Shown here: positions 9,272-18,501 of the stretch, piece by piece
Layout of the letters: the number at the start of each line of letters is the position of its first letter
Numbering within the stretch: the first letter of the stretch is position 1
Program-made: the position numbers and the translations under genes
Notes under the pieces: model-generated
The model's database searches: none
What the model was told of the DNA's origin: nothing
The model's input: only the letters and a program-made list of their open reading frames with translations
Assembly (NCBI RefSeq): GCF_001043115.1
Contig: NZ_LFME01000012.1
Span: forward strand, 49,640-113,639
Length of the DNA: 64,000 nucleotides
Source: Xanthomonas sp. NCPPB 1128
Lineage (GTDB): Bacteria > Pseudomonadota > Gammaproteobacteria > Xanthomonadales > Xanthomonadaceae
Direction of reading: 5' to 3'

Positions 9272-10234
9272 TCACGCCAGATCGACCGCCGCCGGCCATA
9301 GTCCGCGGATCGCGGCGACGCCCTGGCCGCCGTGGCGGCGCGCCTCGGCCACTTGCGTCGGCGCCAGGCCGCCGATCGGGTAGATCGGCAGGGCGACCTG
9401 CTCGCGCAGCCGCTCGAACGCCTCCCACCCCAACGGCGTGGCGCCGGGGTGGCTGGCGGTGGCCGCCAGCGGCCCGACCACCGCGAAATCGCAGCCGATG
9501 CGCTGCGCCGCCTGCAATTCTTCGAGGCTGTGGCAGGACGCCGCCACGGCCTGCCCGTCCGGCAACGGGCGCGCCTGCCACTGCGGCAACTGCTCCGCGC
9601 CCAGGTGCACGCCCACGCCCAGTGCCTGCGCCAACGCCACGTCGCGGTTGAACAGCACCTGCGCGCCACGCGTCGCGCACAGCGCAGCGGCGGCCCGCGC
9701 CAGCGGCGCCCACTGCTCGGCCGGCAGGCTGCGCGCGCGCAACTGCACGCGGCGCACGCCGGCATCCAGCGCGCGCTCCAGCGCCGCCAGCCAGGGACCC
9801 GGCTCGACCGGCTCCGGCGTCACCAGGTAGCACGCGGGCTGACGCAGCATCGCCACCACTGGCTGGTCGGCCGGCGGCATCGCGTAGCGGCACAGCTTGT
9901 CGGCACTCACCCAGGTCAGCGCCTGGCCCTCGCGGCCACGCGGCGTGCCCTTCCACGCCGACACCTGGCGCACTTCCAGGCGCAGGCGCTTGTCCGGATA
10001 GCGCTGCGGCACTTCCATCAGCCACTCGCCGACGACCGCCTCGATGCCCAGTTCCTCCTGCAGTTCGCGCACCAGCGCTTGCTCCGAGGTCTCGCCGGGT
10101 TCGCGCTTGCCGCCGGGGAATTCCCACAGGCCGGCCAGGTCGCGGCCCTCGGTGCGGCGGGTCAGCAGAATACGGCCGCGCGCATCGGTGATGACGCCGG
10201 CGACGACATGGATGGATCTGAGCGGTTCGGACAT
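9272..10234 (-). CDS. Nudix hydrolase fused to a ThiE/TenI-like domain
   Basis: A two-domain protein of 320 residues. Residues 1-130 form a MutT-type Nudix domain, with a Nudix box reading GGKREPGETSEQALVRELQEE and then LGI; such domains hydrolyse oxidised dNTPs such as 8-oxo-dGTP. Residues 140-320 resemble thiamine-phosphate synthase (VQLRARS, GVHLGAEQL, CDFAVVGPLAAT, YPIGGL). The lysines and the TxTK phosphate segment of true ThiE are not visible, so that half is probably not a thiamine enzyme. The fusion is known in gammaproteobacteria, and its place downstream of secA mirrors E. coli secA-mutT. Confidence 0.9.
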   Translation of the reverse strand: MSEPLRSIHVVAGVITDARGRILLTRRTEGRDLAGLWEFPGGKREPGETSEQALVRELQEELGIEAVVGEWLMEVPQRYPDKRLRLEVRQVSAWKGTPRGREGQALTWVSADKLCRYAMPPADQPVVAMLRQPACYLVTPEPVEPGPWLAALERALDAGVRRVQLRARSLPAEQWAPLARAAAALCATRGAQVLFNRDVALAQALGVGVHLGAEQLPQWQARPLPDGQAVAASCHSLEELQAAQRIGCDFAVVGPLAATASHPGATPLGWEAFERLREQVALPIYPIGGLAPTQVAEARRHGGQGVAAIRGLWPAAVDLA

Positions 10235-10536
10235 GGCGCAAGCTTGCCGTTTCCGGCAGCGCCAGCGCAATCAACCGGGTTCACATCGGCGACGATCCGC
10301 ATCCCTCGGCGGGGCGATCGGCGTCCGCACACGCCGCCAGACCGCGCAACAACCGGCTCGGACAGCGCGTCGAGCGGGCAAAGGCTCCTCGCCAAGCCCC
10401 GGCATGCGACGCACGAGCCGCTGCCGCGACCATGGCCACATCCGGAGGCGTGATGGGTAACGTCAGCCGCGGGTGGCGACGTCGTGCGCATTGCGCGCGT
10501 CACGTCACCTCCGCGACATGCGCAACTGCCAACGGC
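10235..10536. other. Intergenic region, nothing recognised
   Basis: About 300 bases between two minus-strand genes. I see no promoter, repeat or small gene that I can defend; the sequence is GC-rich with short open frames on both strands. Confidence 0.5.
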
Positions 10537-10911
10537 TCACGCCGCCAAGCCGTGGCCAATCCGCCACAGCACGCCACCGGGGTCGTGCAGGGTGAAATCG
10601 CGCATGCCCCAGGGCCGGTCCTCCGGCGCGCCCAGGCGCGCGCCGTAGCGGCCGGCCAGGTCGGCCGCGTGCAGCCGCCGCCACCAGGCGTCGGCGTCCT
10701 CCACCCACAGGTGCAGCACGAGGTTCTGCGCCAGGCCCGCGTGGTAGAAATCCTGCAGCAGGAACGCGCAGCGGTCGCCGTGGCGGAAGCAGATCAGGCC
10801 GTCGCCGAGCGGCTCGGGCACGAAGCCTACGTCCGCATAGAACCGCGCCGACAGCGCGAGATCCTGCGCCGGCACGAACACCTTGAGTTCCAGACTGGGC
10901 GCAGGCTCCAC
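10537..10911 (-). CDS. VOC / glyoxalase-fold protein
   Basis: A small protein of 124 residues with the paired beta-alpha-beta-beta-beta pattern of the vicinal-oxygen-chelate superfamily: LELKVFVPAQDLALSARFYADVGF at the start, then NLVLHLWVEDADAWWRRL and MRDFTLHDPGGVLWRIGH at the end. Such proteins act as glyoxalases, dioxygenases or drug-binding proteins, usually as dimers. The C-terminal HDPGG and W..GH are typical of bleomycin-resistance-like members. It starts with GTG and has no obvious ribosome binding site. The substrate cannot be predicted. Confidence 0.8.
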   Translation of the reverse strand: MEPAPSLELKVFVPAQDLALSARFYADVGFVPEPLGDGLICFRHGDRCAFLLQDFYHAGLAQNLVLHLWVEDADAWWRRLHAADLAGRYGARLGAPEDRPWGMRDFTLHDPGGVLWRIGHGLAA

Positions 10912-11004
10912 GGCAGGACTAACGAGGCAGTGGCGACATCGGCCACCCTACGCGCCGCCCACCCGGTACGCCAGGTCGGCAAGCGCATCGCCCCAAGCCA
11001 CTCC

Positions 11005-11036
11005 CAAAAAACGGAACGCCCCGCACACGGCGGGGC
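11005..11036 (-). terminator. Rho-independent terminator after secA
   Basis: On the minus strand GCCCCGC, a five-base loop and GCGGGGC are followed by GTTCCGTTTTTT. It lies about 170 bases after the secA stop codon. Confidence 0.8.
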
Positions 11037-11207
11037 TGTTCGCAAAAGCGTGACCGATCCGCGCACCTGCGTCCGTCGCCGGCCTTCAGCGAAGGGACTG
11101 CACCGACGGACGCGGGGATGTGGTGGCCGGCGCACCGACACCCACAGCGTGCGACGCCGACTGCGGAGACGCCGCGCGATTGCGCAGCGCTCCGCGCAAC
11201 GCCAGGC

Positions 11208-13949
11208 TCAGCTCAACTGGCCGTGGCAGTGCTTGTACTTCTTGCCGCTGCCGCAGGGGCACGGATCGTTGCGGCCGACCTTCGGCGCTTCGCGGGTCAC
11301 CTGTGCCACGGTCGGCGCTCCAAGCTCGCCGCGCTGCACCTGCTCGGCTTCCTCGTCGGCACCGTAGCCGCCGGCGTCCTGGTGCTGGAACTGCGCCTGA
11401 CGCAGCTGCGCCTCCATCTGCTGGCGCTCCTGCGCCTCCAGCGCCGCCACTTCCTCCTCGCTGCGGATGCGCACCCGCGCCAGCAGGGTCACCACTTCGC
11501 GCTTGGCGTGCTCCAGCATCTCCGAGAACAGCTCGAAGGCTTCCTTCTTGTATTCCTGCTTGGGCTGCTTCTGCGCATAGCCGCGCAGGTGGATGCCCTG
11601 GCGCAGGTAGTCCATGCGCGCCAGGTGCTCCTTCCAGCTCTGGTCGAGCACGGTGAGCATCACGTGCTTCTCCAGCGCACGCATGGTCTCGCCGCCGATC
11701 GCCGATTCCTTCTCGCGGAAATGGCGGTCCACTTCCTCGCGCACCTTTTCGACGATGCCGTCCGCGTCCAGTTCCTCGTGGCGCTTGACCAGGTCGCCGA
11801 TCGACAGCGACAGGCCCAGTTCGCTGGCCAGCGTGGCTTCCAGGCCCGGCAGGTCCCACTGGTCGTCCACCGAGTTCGGCGGCACGAAGCGCGACACGAT
11901 GTCGTAGATCACGTCGTCGCGGATGCCGTCGACGTTCTCCTTGACCGACTCGGCGTCCAGCAGTTCGTCGCGCTGGGCGTAGATCACCTTGCGCTGGTCG
12001 TTGTTGACGTCGTCGAAGTCGAGCAGGTTCTTGCGGATGTCGAAGTTGTGCGCCTCGACCTTGCGCTGCGCCTTCTCGATCTGCCGGCTGACCAGCTTGT
12101 CCTCGATGACGTCGTCTTCCTTCATGCCCATCATGCGCATCGCCTTCTGCACCCAGTCGGAGGCGAAGATGCGCATCAGGTTGTCTTCCAGCGACAGGTA
12201 GAACCGCGAGGAACCCGGGTCGCCCTGGCGGCCGGAACGGCCACGCAGCTGGTTGTCGATACGCCGCGACTCGTGGCGCTCGGTGCCGATGATGTGCAGG
12301 CCGCCGGCGGCCTTGACCGCGTCGTGGCGCTCCTGCCAGGCCGCCTTCAGGCGCGCGCGCGTGGCCTCGTCCGGCTCCTCGCCCAGCGCATGCAGTTCCG
12401 CTTCCAGCGAGCCGCCGAGCACGATGTCGGTACCGCGGCCGGCCATGTTGGTGGCGATGGTCACCGCGCCCGGCTGGCCGGCGTTGGCGACGATCTGCGC
12501 TTCGCGCTCGTGCTGCTTGGCGTTGAGCACTTCGTGCTTCACGCCCGCCTTGCGCAGGTGCTCGGACAGCATCTCCGAGGTCTCGATCGAGGTGGTGCCG
12601 ACCAGCACCGGCTGGCCGCGCTTGGCGCAGTCCTCGATGTCGGCCAGCACTGCGTTGAACTTGCCCTGGCGGTTGAGGAACACCTGGTCCGGCCAGTCCT
12701 TGCGGATGGTCGGGCGGTTGGTCGGGATCACCACCACTTCCAGGCCGTAGATGCTCTGGAATTCGTAGGCTTCGGTATCGGCCGTGCCGGTCATGCCGGA
12801 CAGCTTCTTGTACATGCGGAACAGGTTCTGGAAGGTGATGCTGGCCAGCGTCTGGTTCTCGCGCTGCACCGGCACGCCTTCCTTCGCTTCCACCGCCTGG
12901 TGCAGGCCGTCGGACCAGCGGCGGCCCGGCAGGGTGCGGCCGGTGAACTCGTCGACGATCACCACCTCGCCGTCGCGCACGATGTAGTCGACGTCGCGCT
13001 GGTAGATCGCGTGCGCACGCAGCGCCGCGTTGAGGTGGTGGACCACGCTCAGGTTCTGCGCGCCGTACAGGCGGTCTTCCTCGTCGGTCAGGATGCCGGC
13101 GGCGCGCAGCAGCTCTTCGGCGTGCTCCATGCCCGCTTCGGACAGGTGCACCTGCTTGCCCTTCTCGTCGACCCAGAAGTCGCCCTCGCCCTCTTCGGAC
13201 TCCTGCTTGACCAGCTGCGGCACGATGCGATTGACGCGGATGTACAGCTCCGGCGATTCGTCGGCCGGGCCGGAGATGATCAGCGGAGTGCGCGCTTCGT
13301 CGATCAGGATCGAGTCGACTTCGTCGACGATGGCGTAGTTGAGCCCGCGCTGGAAGCGGTCGGCCTTGGACAGCGCCATGTTGTCGCGCAGGTAGTCGAA
13401 GCCGAATTCGTTGTTGGTGCCGTAGGTGATGTCGGCGGCGTAGGCGGCATGCTTGTCGCTGTGCGGCATGCCCGGGTACACCACGCCCACGCTCAGGCCC
13501 AGCCAGTTGTACAGCTTGCCCATCTGCGCGGCGTCGCGGCGCGCCAGGTAGTCGTTGACGGTGACCACGTGCACGCCCTTGTCTTCCAGCGCGTTGAGGT
13601 ACACCGGCAGCGTCGCGACCAGGGTCTTGCCCTCGCCGGTGCGCATTTCCGCGATCTTGCCCAGGTGCAGGACCATGCCGCCGATCAACTGCACGTCGTA
13701 GTGGCGCATGCCCAGCACGCGGCGGCTGGCCTCGCGGCACACCGCGAACGCTTCCGGCAGCACCTTGTCCAGGGTCTCGCCGCCGGCGATGCGCCCGCGC
13801 AGTTCCGGGGTCTTGGCCTGCAGCTGCGCGTCGGAGAGCTGCTCCATCTCCGGCTCCAGCGCATTGATCTTGGCGACGATACGGTGGAGCTGGCGCAGTT
13901 GGCGCTCGTTGCGGCTACCGAAAACGCGAGTAAGCAGACTGTTGATCAT
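11208..13949 (-). CDS. secA: Preprotein translocase ATPase SecA
   Basis: SecA of 913 residues, the ATPase motor that drives unfolded preproteins through SecYEG at the inner membrane. The Walker A motif is MRTGEGKT at about 102-109 and the DEVD helicase box follows near 209. The preprotein cross-linking domain and helicase domain 2 ([20 protein letters not shown]) follow in order. The last 20 residues carry [14 protein letters not shown], the zinc finger that binds SecB and phospholipid. The start ([17 protein letters not shown]) is the conserved N-terminus. An M23 peptidase gene lies upstream where enterobacteria have secM. Confidence 0.98.
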   Translation of the reverse strand: MINSLLTRVFGSRNERQLRQLHRIVAKINALEPEMEQLSDAQLQAKTPELRGRIAGGETLDKVLPEAFAVCREASRRVLGMRHYDVQLIGGMVLHLGKIAEMRTGEGKTLVATLPVYLNALEDKGVHVVTVNDYLARRDAAQMGKLYNWLGLSVGVVYPGMPHSDKHAAYAADITYGTNNEFGFDYLRDNMALSKADRFQRGLNYAIVDEVDSILIDEARTPLIISGPADESPELYIRVNRIVPQLVKQESEEGEGDFWVDEKGKQVHLSEAGMEHAEELLRAAGILTDEEDRLYGAQNLSVVHHLNAALRAHAIYQRDVDYIVRDGEVVIVDEFTGRTLPGRRWSDGLHQAVEAKEGVPVQRENQTLASITFQNLFRMYKKLSGMTGTADTEAYEFQSIYGLEVVVIPTNRPTIRKDWPDQVFLNRQGKFNAVLADIEDCAKRGQPVLVGTTSIETSEMLSEHLRKAGVKHEVLNAKQHEREAQIVANAGQPGAVTIATNMAGRGTDIVLGGSLEAELHALGEEPDEATRARLKAAWQERHDAVKAAGGLHIIGTERHESRRIDNQLRGRSGRQGDPGSSRFYLSLEDNLMRIFASDWVQKAMRMMGMKEDDVIEDKLVSRQIEKAQRKVEAHNFDIRKNLLDFDDVNNDQRKVIYAQRDELLDAESVKENVDGIRDDVIYDIVSRFVPPNSVDDQWDLPGLEATLASELGLSLSIGDLVKRHEELDADGIVEKVREEVDRHFREKESAIGGETMRALEKHVMLTVLDQSWKEHLARMDYLRQGIHLRGYAQKQPKQEYKKEAFELFSEMLEHAKREVVTLLARVRIRSEEEVAALEAQERQQMEAQLRQAQFQHQDAGGYGADEEAEQVQRGELGAPTVAQVTREAPKVGRNDPCPCGSGKKYKHCHGQLS

Positions 13950-13980
13950 TGAAGGAACCGGTTGGAAAGGAACGCCTCGA

Positions 13981-14010
13981 CGGTCCGATCCCCAGGGAAT
14001 CGACGGACCG
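13981..14010 (-). promoter_or_regulatory. Inverted repeat in the secA leader
   Basis: CGGTCCG and CGGACCG flank a 16-base loop, 31 bases upstream of the secA start codon. It could fold in the secA mRNA leader. Whether it regulates anything is not known. Confidence 0.4.
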
Positions 14011-14038
14011 CAAACGAAACAGGGCGCAAGGCGCCCTG
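14011..14038 (-). terminator. Terminator of the M23 peptidase gene
   Basis: On the minus strand CAGGGCGC, a three-base loop and GCGCCCTG are followed by TTTCGTTTG. The T-run is interrupted, so termination may be partial and allow read-through into secA. Confidence 0.6.
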
Positions 14039-14111
14039 TCGATGGCAAAGCACATTGTAGCTTGGGGCGGGGCCTGGCGATTCAAGCGCCGGCACACCGC
14101 CCCTGCCGGGC

Positions 14112-15059
14112 TCAGCCGCGGCCGCGGCGGCCCACCGGAATGGCGCCATCGCCGAGGAACTTGGCCGGGTTCACCACCACCCCGTCCTTCCACACCTCGA
14201 AATGCACGTGGGCGCCGGTGGAACGCCCGGTGGAGCCGGCCTTGGCCACTTCCTGGCCGACCCGCACCAGGTCGCCGACCTTCACCGACAGCCGCGAATT
14301 GTGCGCGTAGCGGGTGACATAGCCATTGCCGTGGTCGACCTCGACCACGTTGCCGTAGCCGCCGCGCACGCCGGAGTAGCTGACCACGCCGTCGGCCACC
14401 GCCAGCACCGGGTCGCCGACGTTGGCGTGGAAGTCGATGCCCTTGTGGTTGCCGGTGCCGCGGCCGAACGGATCGGCGCGGCCGCCGAAGGCCGAGGTGA
14501 TGTAGCTGTTGCGGATCGGCATCCGCGAGGGCACCGCGTTCTGGTCCAGCTGGTGGTCGAACAGCAGCGATTCCAGCACCGACAGCTGCTGGCCGGAGGT
14601 GGCGAACTGCTGCTGCAGCCCGTCCAGTTCCTTGCCGAGCTGCTGCGCGGGCATGTCGTGGCTGGGTTCGTCGTCGCCACCACCGACGCCGACCGGCTGG
14701 TCGAAATCGAACTCGCCGTCCTGCAGCTTGCCCATGCGGGTCAGGCGATCGCCGAGCGCGTTGAGCCGGGTCGCCTGCGCCTGCAGTTCGCCCAGCCGCG
14801 CCGCCAGGGCGTTGACCTGGGTCTGCGCGTCGCGGCGCACCTGCGCCAGCTCCTGGTCCTGCCGCTCGAGCTTGGCGCGCATCTGCGCCGAACCACCCCA
14901 CCCGGCTGCAGCACTGACGCCGATGCCGAGTACCATGCCGAGGCCGAGCACGGAACCGAGCGCGGCGAGGGGGCGGCGGTCGGCGAAATCGCGCAATCGC
15001 CACGGCAACGTCTTGACCCCCTTTTCACTGGAACGGATTACGATCTTCTTGAACGTCAT
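14112..15059 (-). CDS. M23 family metallopeptidase
   Basis: A membrane-anchored LytM-type protein of about 315 residues that probably cuts peptide cross-links in peptidoglycan. There is one N-terminal membrane segment (about 30-55), a coiled coil (about 60-110), and an M23 domain from about 180. The zinc ligands are visible: NHKGIDF with His and Asp, and HVHFE near the end. All key residues are present, so an active enzyme is likely. MTFKKIVIR is the conserved beginning; an ATG four codons earlier (15071) would overlap the start codon of dciA on the other strand. Confidence 0.9.
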   Translation of the reverse strand: MTFKKIVIRSSEKGVKTLPWRLRDFADRRPLAALGSVLGLGMVLGIGVSAAAGWGGSAQMRAKLERQDQELAQVRRDAQTQVNALAARLGELQAQATRLNALGDRLTRMGKLQDGEFDFDQPVGVGGGDDEPSHDMPAQQLGKELDGLQQQFATSGQQLSVLESLLFDHQLDQNAVPSRMPIRNSYITSAFGGRADPFGRGTGNHKGIDFHANVGDPVLAVADGVVSYSGVRGGYGNVVEVDHGNGYVTRYAHNSRLSVKVGDLVRVGQEVAKAGSTGRSTGAHVHFEVWKDGVVVNPAKFLGDGAIPVGRRGRG

Positions 15060-15069
15060 ATGAGTTTTC

Positions 15070-15546
15070 ATGTCTAAGCGAAAGTCCGGCGAAGGCCATA
15101 CCGCCACGCCGCAGCCGGCGCTGGACGCCGCACTGGCGGACAAGGCGGGCGACCCGTTGCGACGCGCCCTGTGGCTCGACGCGCTGGACCGGCAGTTGCG
15201 CCCCCATCTGCCGCCGAACCTGGCCTCCCGTTGCCGGTTGGCCAATGTGAACGGCGAACAGCTCGTTTTTCTCGTTGAGTCTCCGGTCTGGCACGCCCGG
15301 GTCAGGCTGGCCGAGGCCGACATCCTTGCTGCGGCCCGTTCCCTCGGGCTGAAAGCCACCAAAGTGACCGTCAAGACTGCGACTGCACCCGCGCATTCCC
15401 CAATGCAGCAGGCAAGAAGCAAGCCAGCTCCGGTTTCTGCGGCCACGCACAAGGGATTGCGCGAGGCCCTGGCTTCCCTGCAGGACGTCGGCTCCGCGAC
15501 GCCTGATGCGACCACGGGCTCCGACCGTGGCCGTCGACGTACGTAG
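15070..15546 (+). CDS. dciA: DciA (DUF721), replicative helicase loader
   Basis: A 158-residue protein of the DUF721 family. DciA loads or operates the DnaB helicase in the many bacteria that lack the phage-derived DnaC. The conserved part is about 15-95, with LWLDALDRQLRPHLPPNLASRCRLANV and LVFLVESPVWHARVRL. The C-terminal 60 residues are basic and low-complexity, suiting DNA or partner contact. It is the only plus-strand gene between lpxC and secA and is divergent from the M23 gene; their start codons lie within a few bases of each other, so the promoters must overlap the opposite coding sequence. Confidence 0.85.
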   Translation: MSKRKSGEGHTATPQPALDAALADKAGDPLRRALWLDALDRQLRPHLPPNLASRCRLANVNGEQLVFLVESPVWHARVRLAEADILAAARSLGLKATKVTVKTATAPAHSPMQQARSKPAPVSAATHKGLREALASLQDVGSATPDATTGSDRGRRRT

Positions 15547-15691
15547 ACACGCACGCCGCGACCGACGCATCCTAGCGGGCGTCGGGCGTCAGGTCGTTAC
15601 CGATTCGTTAAATCGGCGTTAAGGGGAGAAGAAGAACCGGCCGATTGCCAATTCCGTGATACCCACCCGGCCGTCACCGGGTTGAACGGGT

Positions 15692-16606
15692 TCAGGCGTA
15701 AGCGGCTGCCCCGTAGGCCACCGGCGCTTGCTGCGCGGCGGATTCGAAGCTGACCCATTCCCACGCCGCCTGTTCGGCAAGCAGGGCGCGGACCAGCTTG
15801 TTGTTCAGCGCATGGCCGGACTTGTAGCCCTCGTACGCACCGAGGATGGCACCGCCGGCCAGGTACAGGTCGCCGATCGCATCGAGGATCTTGTGGCGCA
15901 CGAACTCGTCGGCGTAGCGCAGGCCGTCGTCGTTGAGCACGCGGAACTCGTCGAGCACGATGGCGTTGTCCATCGAACCGCCCAGGCCCAGATTGCGCTC
16001 GCGCATGTACTCCAGGTCGCGCATGAAGCCGAAGGTGCGCGCGCGGGAGATTTCCTTGATGTAGGCCATCGTCGAGAACTCGATTTCCTGGCGCGACTGC
16101 TTGGCCGGGATCATCGGGTGGTCGAACTGGATGGTGAAACCGAGCTTGTAGCCGCCGTCGTAGGGCACGAAGCGGGCGATCTTGTCGCCGTCGCGCACTT
16201 CCACTTCGCGCTTGATGCGGATGAAGCGCTTGGCCTTGTCCTGCTCGACGATGCCCGCCGACTGCAGCAGGAACACGAACGGACCGGCCGAGCCGTCCAT
16301 GATCGGCAACTCGGCCGAGGACAGTTCGACGATGGCGTTGTCCACGCCGAGGCCGGCCATCGCCGACATCAGGTGCTCCACGGTCTGGATCTTGGCCTGG
16401 CCGCGGCTCAAGCCGGTGCACAGCGTGGTCTCGGTGACCAGTTCGGCATCGGCCGGCACGTCCACCGCCGGATCCAGGTCCACGCGTCGGAACACGATGC
16501 CGTGGTCGGCCGGTGCGGGGCGCAGGGTCATGTAGACCTTGTCGCCGCTGTGCAGGCCCACGCCGGTGGCGCGGATCGTGTTCTTGAGGGTGCGTTGCTG
16601 GGTCAT
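15692..16606 (-). CDS. lpxC: UDP-3-O-acyl-GlcNAc deacetylase LpxC
   Basis: LpxC of 304 residues, the zinc enzyme of the first committed step of lipid A synthesis. The start [21 protein letters not shown] is conserved. His78 in KIQTVEHLM and the HKILDAIGD motif supply the zinc ligands, and [16 protein letters not shown] is the catalytic Glu region. The length is normal. It follows ftsZ at the end of the division cluster, as in E. coli, but has its own candidate promoter. The C-terminus (AWEWVSFE...) is where FtsH-dependent turnover signals lie in E. coli LpxC; whether that holds here is unknown. Confidence 0.97.
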   Translation of the reverse strand: MTQQRTLKNTIRATGVGLHSGDKVYMTLRPAPADHGIVFRRVDLDPAVDVPADAELVTETTLCTGLSRGQAKIQTVEHLMSAMAGLGVDNAIVELSSAELPIMDGSAGPFVFLLQSAGIVEQDKAKRFIRIKREVEVRDGDKIARFVPYDGGYKLGFTIQFDHPMIPAKQSRQEIEFSTMAYIKEISRARTFGFMRDLEYMRERNLGLGGSMDNAIVLDEFRVLNDDGLRYADEFVRHKILDAIGDLYLAGGAILGAYEGYKSGHALNNKLVRALLAEQAAWEWVSFESAAQQAPVAYGAAAYA

Positions 16607-16624
16607 GGCAGACAGTCTGGGAAC

Positions 16625-16651
16625 GTCTGTTCGCACGGGAACTGAACAGAC
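16625..16651 (-). promoter_or_regulatory. Inverted repeat in the lpxC 5' leader
   Basis: GTCTGTTC and GAACAGAC flank 11 bases. Counting from the candidate -10 element, transcription would begin at about 16651, so this 8-bp stem would form the very 5' end of the lpxC mRNA, 18 bases before the start codon. It could instead be an operator. Confidence 0.5.
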
Positions 16652-16657
16652 AACGAG

Positions 16658-16687
16658 AATATCACGCGTTTAGCCAAATTTTAACAA
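16658..16687 (-). promoter_or_regulatory. Candidate lpxC promoter
   Basis: On the minus strand TTGTTA (16687-16682) and GATATT (16663-16658) are separated by 18 bases in an AT-rich stretch. No other AT-rich segment is seen between ftsZ and lpxC. Confidence 0.55.
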
Positions 16688-16742
16688 AGCGGTCACAGCA
16701 TCCCATGCCTGCAACACTGGCCCGTGCCGGCGTCGCGGTCGC

Positions 16743-16772
16743 AAAAACCTGCCGGGTCGCGAGGACCCGGCA
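16743..16772 (-). terminator. Rho-independent terminator after ftsZ
   Basis: On the minus strand TGCCGGGTC, a five-base loop and GACCCGGCA are followed by GGTTTTTGCG. It marks the probable 3' end of the dcw transcript, about 215 bases after the ftsZ stop. Confidence 0.85.
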
Positions 16773-16860
16773 GCAAGGGACACGGCGCGCCGGCCAGGGA
16801 GGCGCTCCTGGACGGCGGTGTTGCGGGCCGGCGCGAACGCCGGCCGATGACGCATCGACC

Positions 16861-16882
16861 TCAGTCGGCCTGGCGGCGCAGG
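16861..16882 (-). repeat. Duplicate of the ftsZ 3' end
   Basis: These 22 bases match the last 22 bases of ftsZ (16989-17010) at 21 positions, including the stop codon. The single difference is synonymous in the ftsZ reading (CGC for CGT). The copies are direct repeats 128 bases apart. Confidence 0.85.
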
Positions 16883-16884
16883 GC

Positions 16885-16946
16885 GGGCCGCTTGCTTGCG
16901 AAGCACTGCTTCGCGAGCGGCCCCGCGCCCGGCCATGGATGGCCGG
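16885..16946. repeat. Nested palindromes downstream of ftsZ
   Basis: Two hairpins lie inside the duplicated segment. One is GGGCCGC paired with GCGGCCC (16885-16923), with an inner stem GCGAAGCA/TGCTTCGC. The other is CCCGGCCAT paired with ATGGCCGGG around two bases (16928-16947). No T-run follows either on the minus strand. Confidence 0.7.
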
Positions 16947-16988
16947 GCAGGCCCATCCGCAAGCCAGACGGCTGCGCCAGGGACGGCA

Positions 16989-18215
16989 TCAGTCGGCCTG
17001 ACGGCGCAGGAACGCGGGAATATCCAGGTAGTCGCTCGGCAGGTCGGCCGCGGCCGGCGCCGGGGCAGACGCCGCGGTGCTCATCGACTCGCCGCTCGGA
17101 CGACGCAGGCCCAGGCCCATCGCACCGCCGACCGCCTTGGACACGGCGTCGCCGCCGTGCTCGAAGTCGCCGAACTCCGGCTGGCCGGTGGTGGCGTTGC
17201 GCACCAGCTTGATCGGCGCGCGCTGCTCCGGACGCTGCGACTGGCGCGACACCGCGCGGTTCAGGCCGGTGGCGACCACGGTCACGCGCACTTCGTCCTG
17301 CATGTCCGGATCCAGCACGGTGCCGACCACCACGGTGGCGTCCTCGGAGGAGAAGCCCTCGATGGTGCGGCCGATCTCGTCGAACTCGGCCATGGTGAAG
17401 TCAGGGCCGGCGGTGATGTTGACCAGGATGCCGTTGGCGCCGGCCAGGTTGACGTCGTCCAGCAGCGGGTTCTGGATCGCCGCTTCGGCGGCGGCCTGCG
17501 CGCGGTCGTCGCCGCGGGCCGAGCCGGCGCCCATCATCGCCAGGCCCATTTCCGACATCACGGTGCGCACGTCGGCGAAGTCGACGTTGATCAGGCCCGG
17601 ACGCACGATCAGGTCGGCGATGCCCTGCACCGCGCCCTGCAGCACGTCGTTGGCGGCGCGGAACGCCTGGATCATGGTGGCGTTGCGGCCGAGCACGGTG
17701 ATCAGCTTTTCATTCGGGATGGTGATCAGCGAGTCGCAGTGCTGGCTCAGTTCCTCGATGCCCTTCAGCGCCACCTGCATGCGGCGACGGCCTTCGAACG
17801 GGAACGGCTTGGTGACCACGGCCACGGTCAGGATGCCCATTTCCTTGGCCAGCTGCGCCACCACCGGCGCGGCGCCGGTGCCGGTGCCGCCGCCCATGCC
17901 GGCGGTGATGAACACCATGTCCGCGCCCTGCAGCGCGTCCATGATGCGCTCGCGGTCTTCCAGCGCGGCCTGGCGGCCGACTTCCGGGTTCGCGCCCGCG
18001 CCCAGGCCCTTGGTGACGTTGGTGCCGAGCTGCAGCTGCAGCTTGGCGCCGCAGTTCTTGATCGCCTGCGAGTCGGTGTTGGCGGTGATGAACTCCACCC
18101 CGTCCACGCTGCTGCTGACCATGTGCGCGACCGCGTTGCCGCCGCCGCCGCCCACGCCAACGACCTTGATCACTGCATTGGGTGCCATCTTTTCAATCAG
18201 TTCGAAATGCGCCAT
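16989..18215 (-). CDS. ftsZ: Cell division GTPase FtsZ
   Basis: FtsZ of 408 residues, the tubulin-like GTPase that forms the division ring. The phosphate-binding loop [10 protein letters not shown] is present, with ANTDSQ and the T7-loop [11 protein letters not shown]. An Ala/Pro-rich linker follows, and the C-terminal peptide [14 protein letters not shown] is the docking site for FtsA and ZipA. AGAGGAAA lies upstream of the ATG at 18215. It is the last gene of the dcw cluster. Between it and ftsA is a 286-base gap filled with GGGATT repeats, which could let ftsZ have its own promoter. Confidence 0.98.
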   Translation of the reverse strand: MAHFELIEKMAPNAVIKVVGVGGGGGNAVAHMVSSSVDGVEFITANTDSQAIKNCGAKLQLQLGTNVTKGLGAGANPEVGRQAALEDRERIMDALQGADMVFITAGMGGGTGTGAAPVVAQLAKEMGILTVAVVTKPFPFEGRRRMQVALKGIEELSQHCDSLITIPNEKLITVLGRNATMIQAFRAANDVLQGAVQGIADLIVRPGLINVDFADVRTVMSEMGLAMMGAGSARGDDRAQAAAEAAIQNPLLDDVNLAGANGILVNITAGPDFTMAEFDEIGRTIEGFSSEDATVVVGTVLDPDMQDEVRVTVVATGLNRAVSRQSQRPEQRAPIKLVRNATTGQPEFGDFEHGGDAVSKAVGGAMGLGLRRPSGESMSTAASAPAPAAADLPSDYLDIPAFLRRQAD

Positions 18216-18234
18216 GTCCGTTTCCTCTTTGAGC

Positions 18235-18352
18235 CGGGATTCGGGATTGGGGATTGGGGATTCGGAGAACTCCGATCCTTTTTTCCTGCCTCTCCGTCCG
18301 GCGAGTGTTGTTGTTTGGATGCCGGGATTCGGGATTCGGGAGTGGGGATTCG
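18235..18352. repeat. GGGATT repeat cluster between ftsA and ftsZ
   Basis: Two runs of GGGATTCGGGATT-type units (18235-18264 and 18322-18352) lie in the same orientation, immediately upstream of the ftsZ ribosome binding site. Confidence 0.8.
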
Positions 18353-18464
18353 CAAGAGCGACTACCCAGTTCCGTGACCCTTTCCACGGCGGAATCACTG
18401 CAAAAAAACCTATCGCCTACCTACCTACCGCTCTCCACTCTCTCTACCTACCGCTGTTGCTCCC

Positions 18465-18497
18465 ACCAATCCCGAATGCCGAATCCCCAATCCCGGC
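18465..18497. repeat. GGGATT repeat, inverted arm
   Basis: CCAATCCCGAATGCCGAATC and following bases are the complement of the units at 18235-18352. They begin five bases after the ftsA stop (minus strand), so a long hairpin could form between ftsA and ftsZ. Confidence 0.8.
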
Positions 18498-18501
18498 TCC
18501 A

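Noticed and set aside
9340..9780. A true thiamine-phosphate synthase (thiE) in the Nudix fusion
   Set aside because: The lysines and the TxTK phosphate site needed for ThiE activity are not found.
16625..16651. A LexA (SOS) box upstream of lpxC, because CTGT and ACAG occur
   Set aside because: The spacing is 15 bases rather than the eight of a CTGT-N8-ACAG box.
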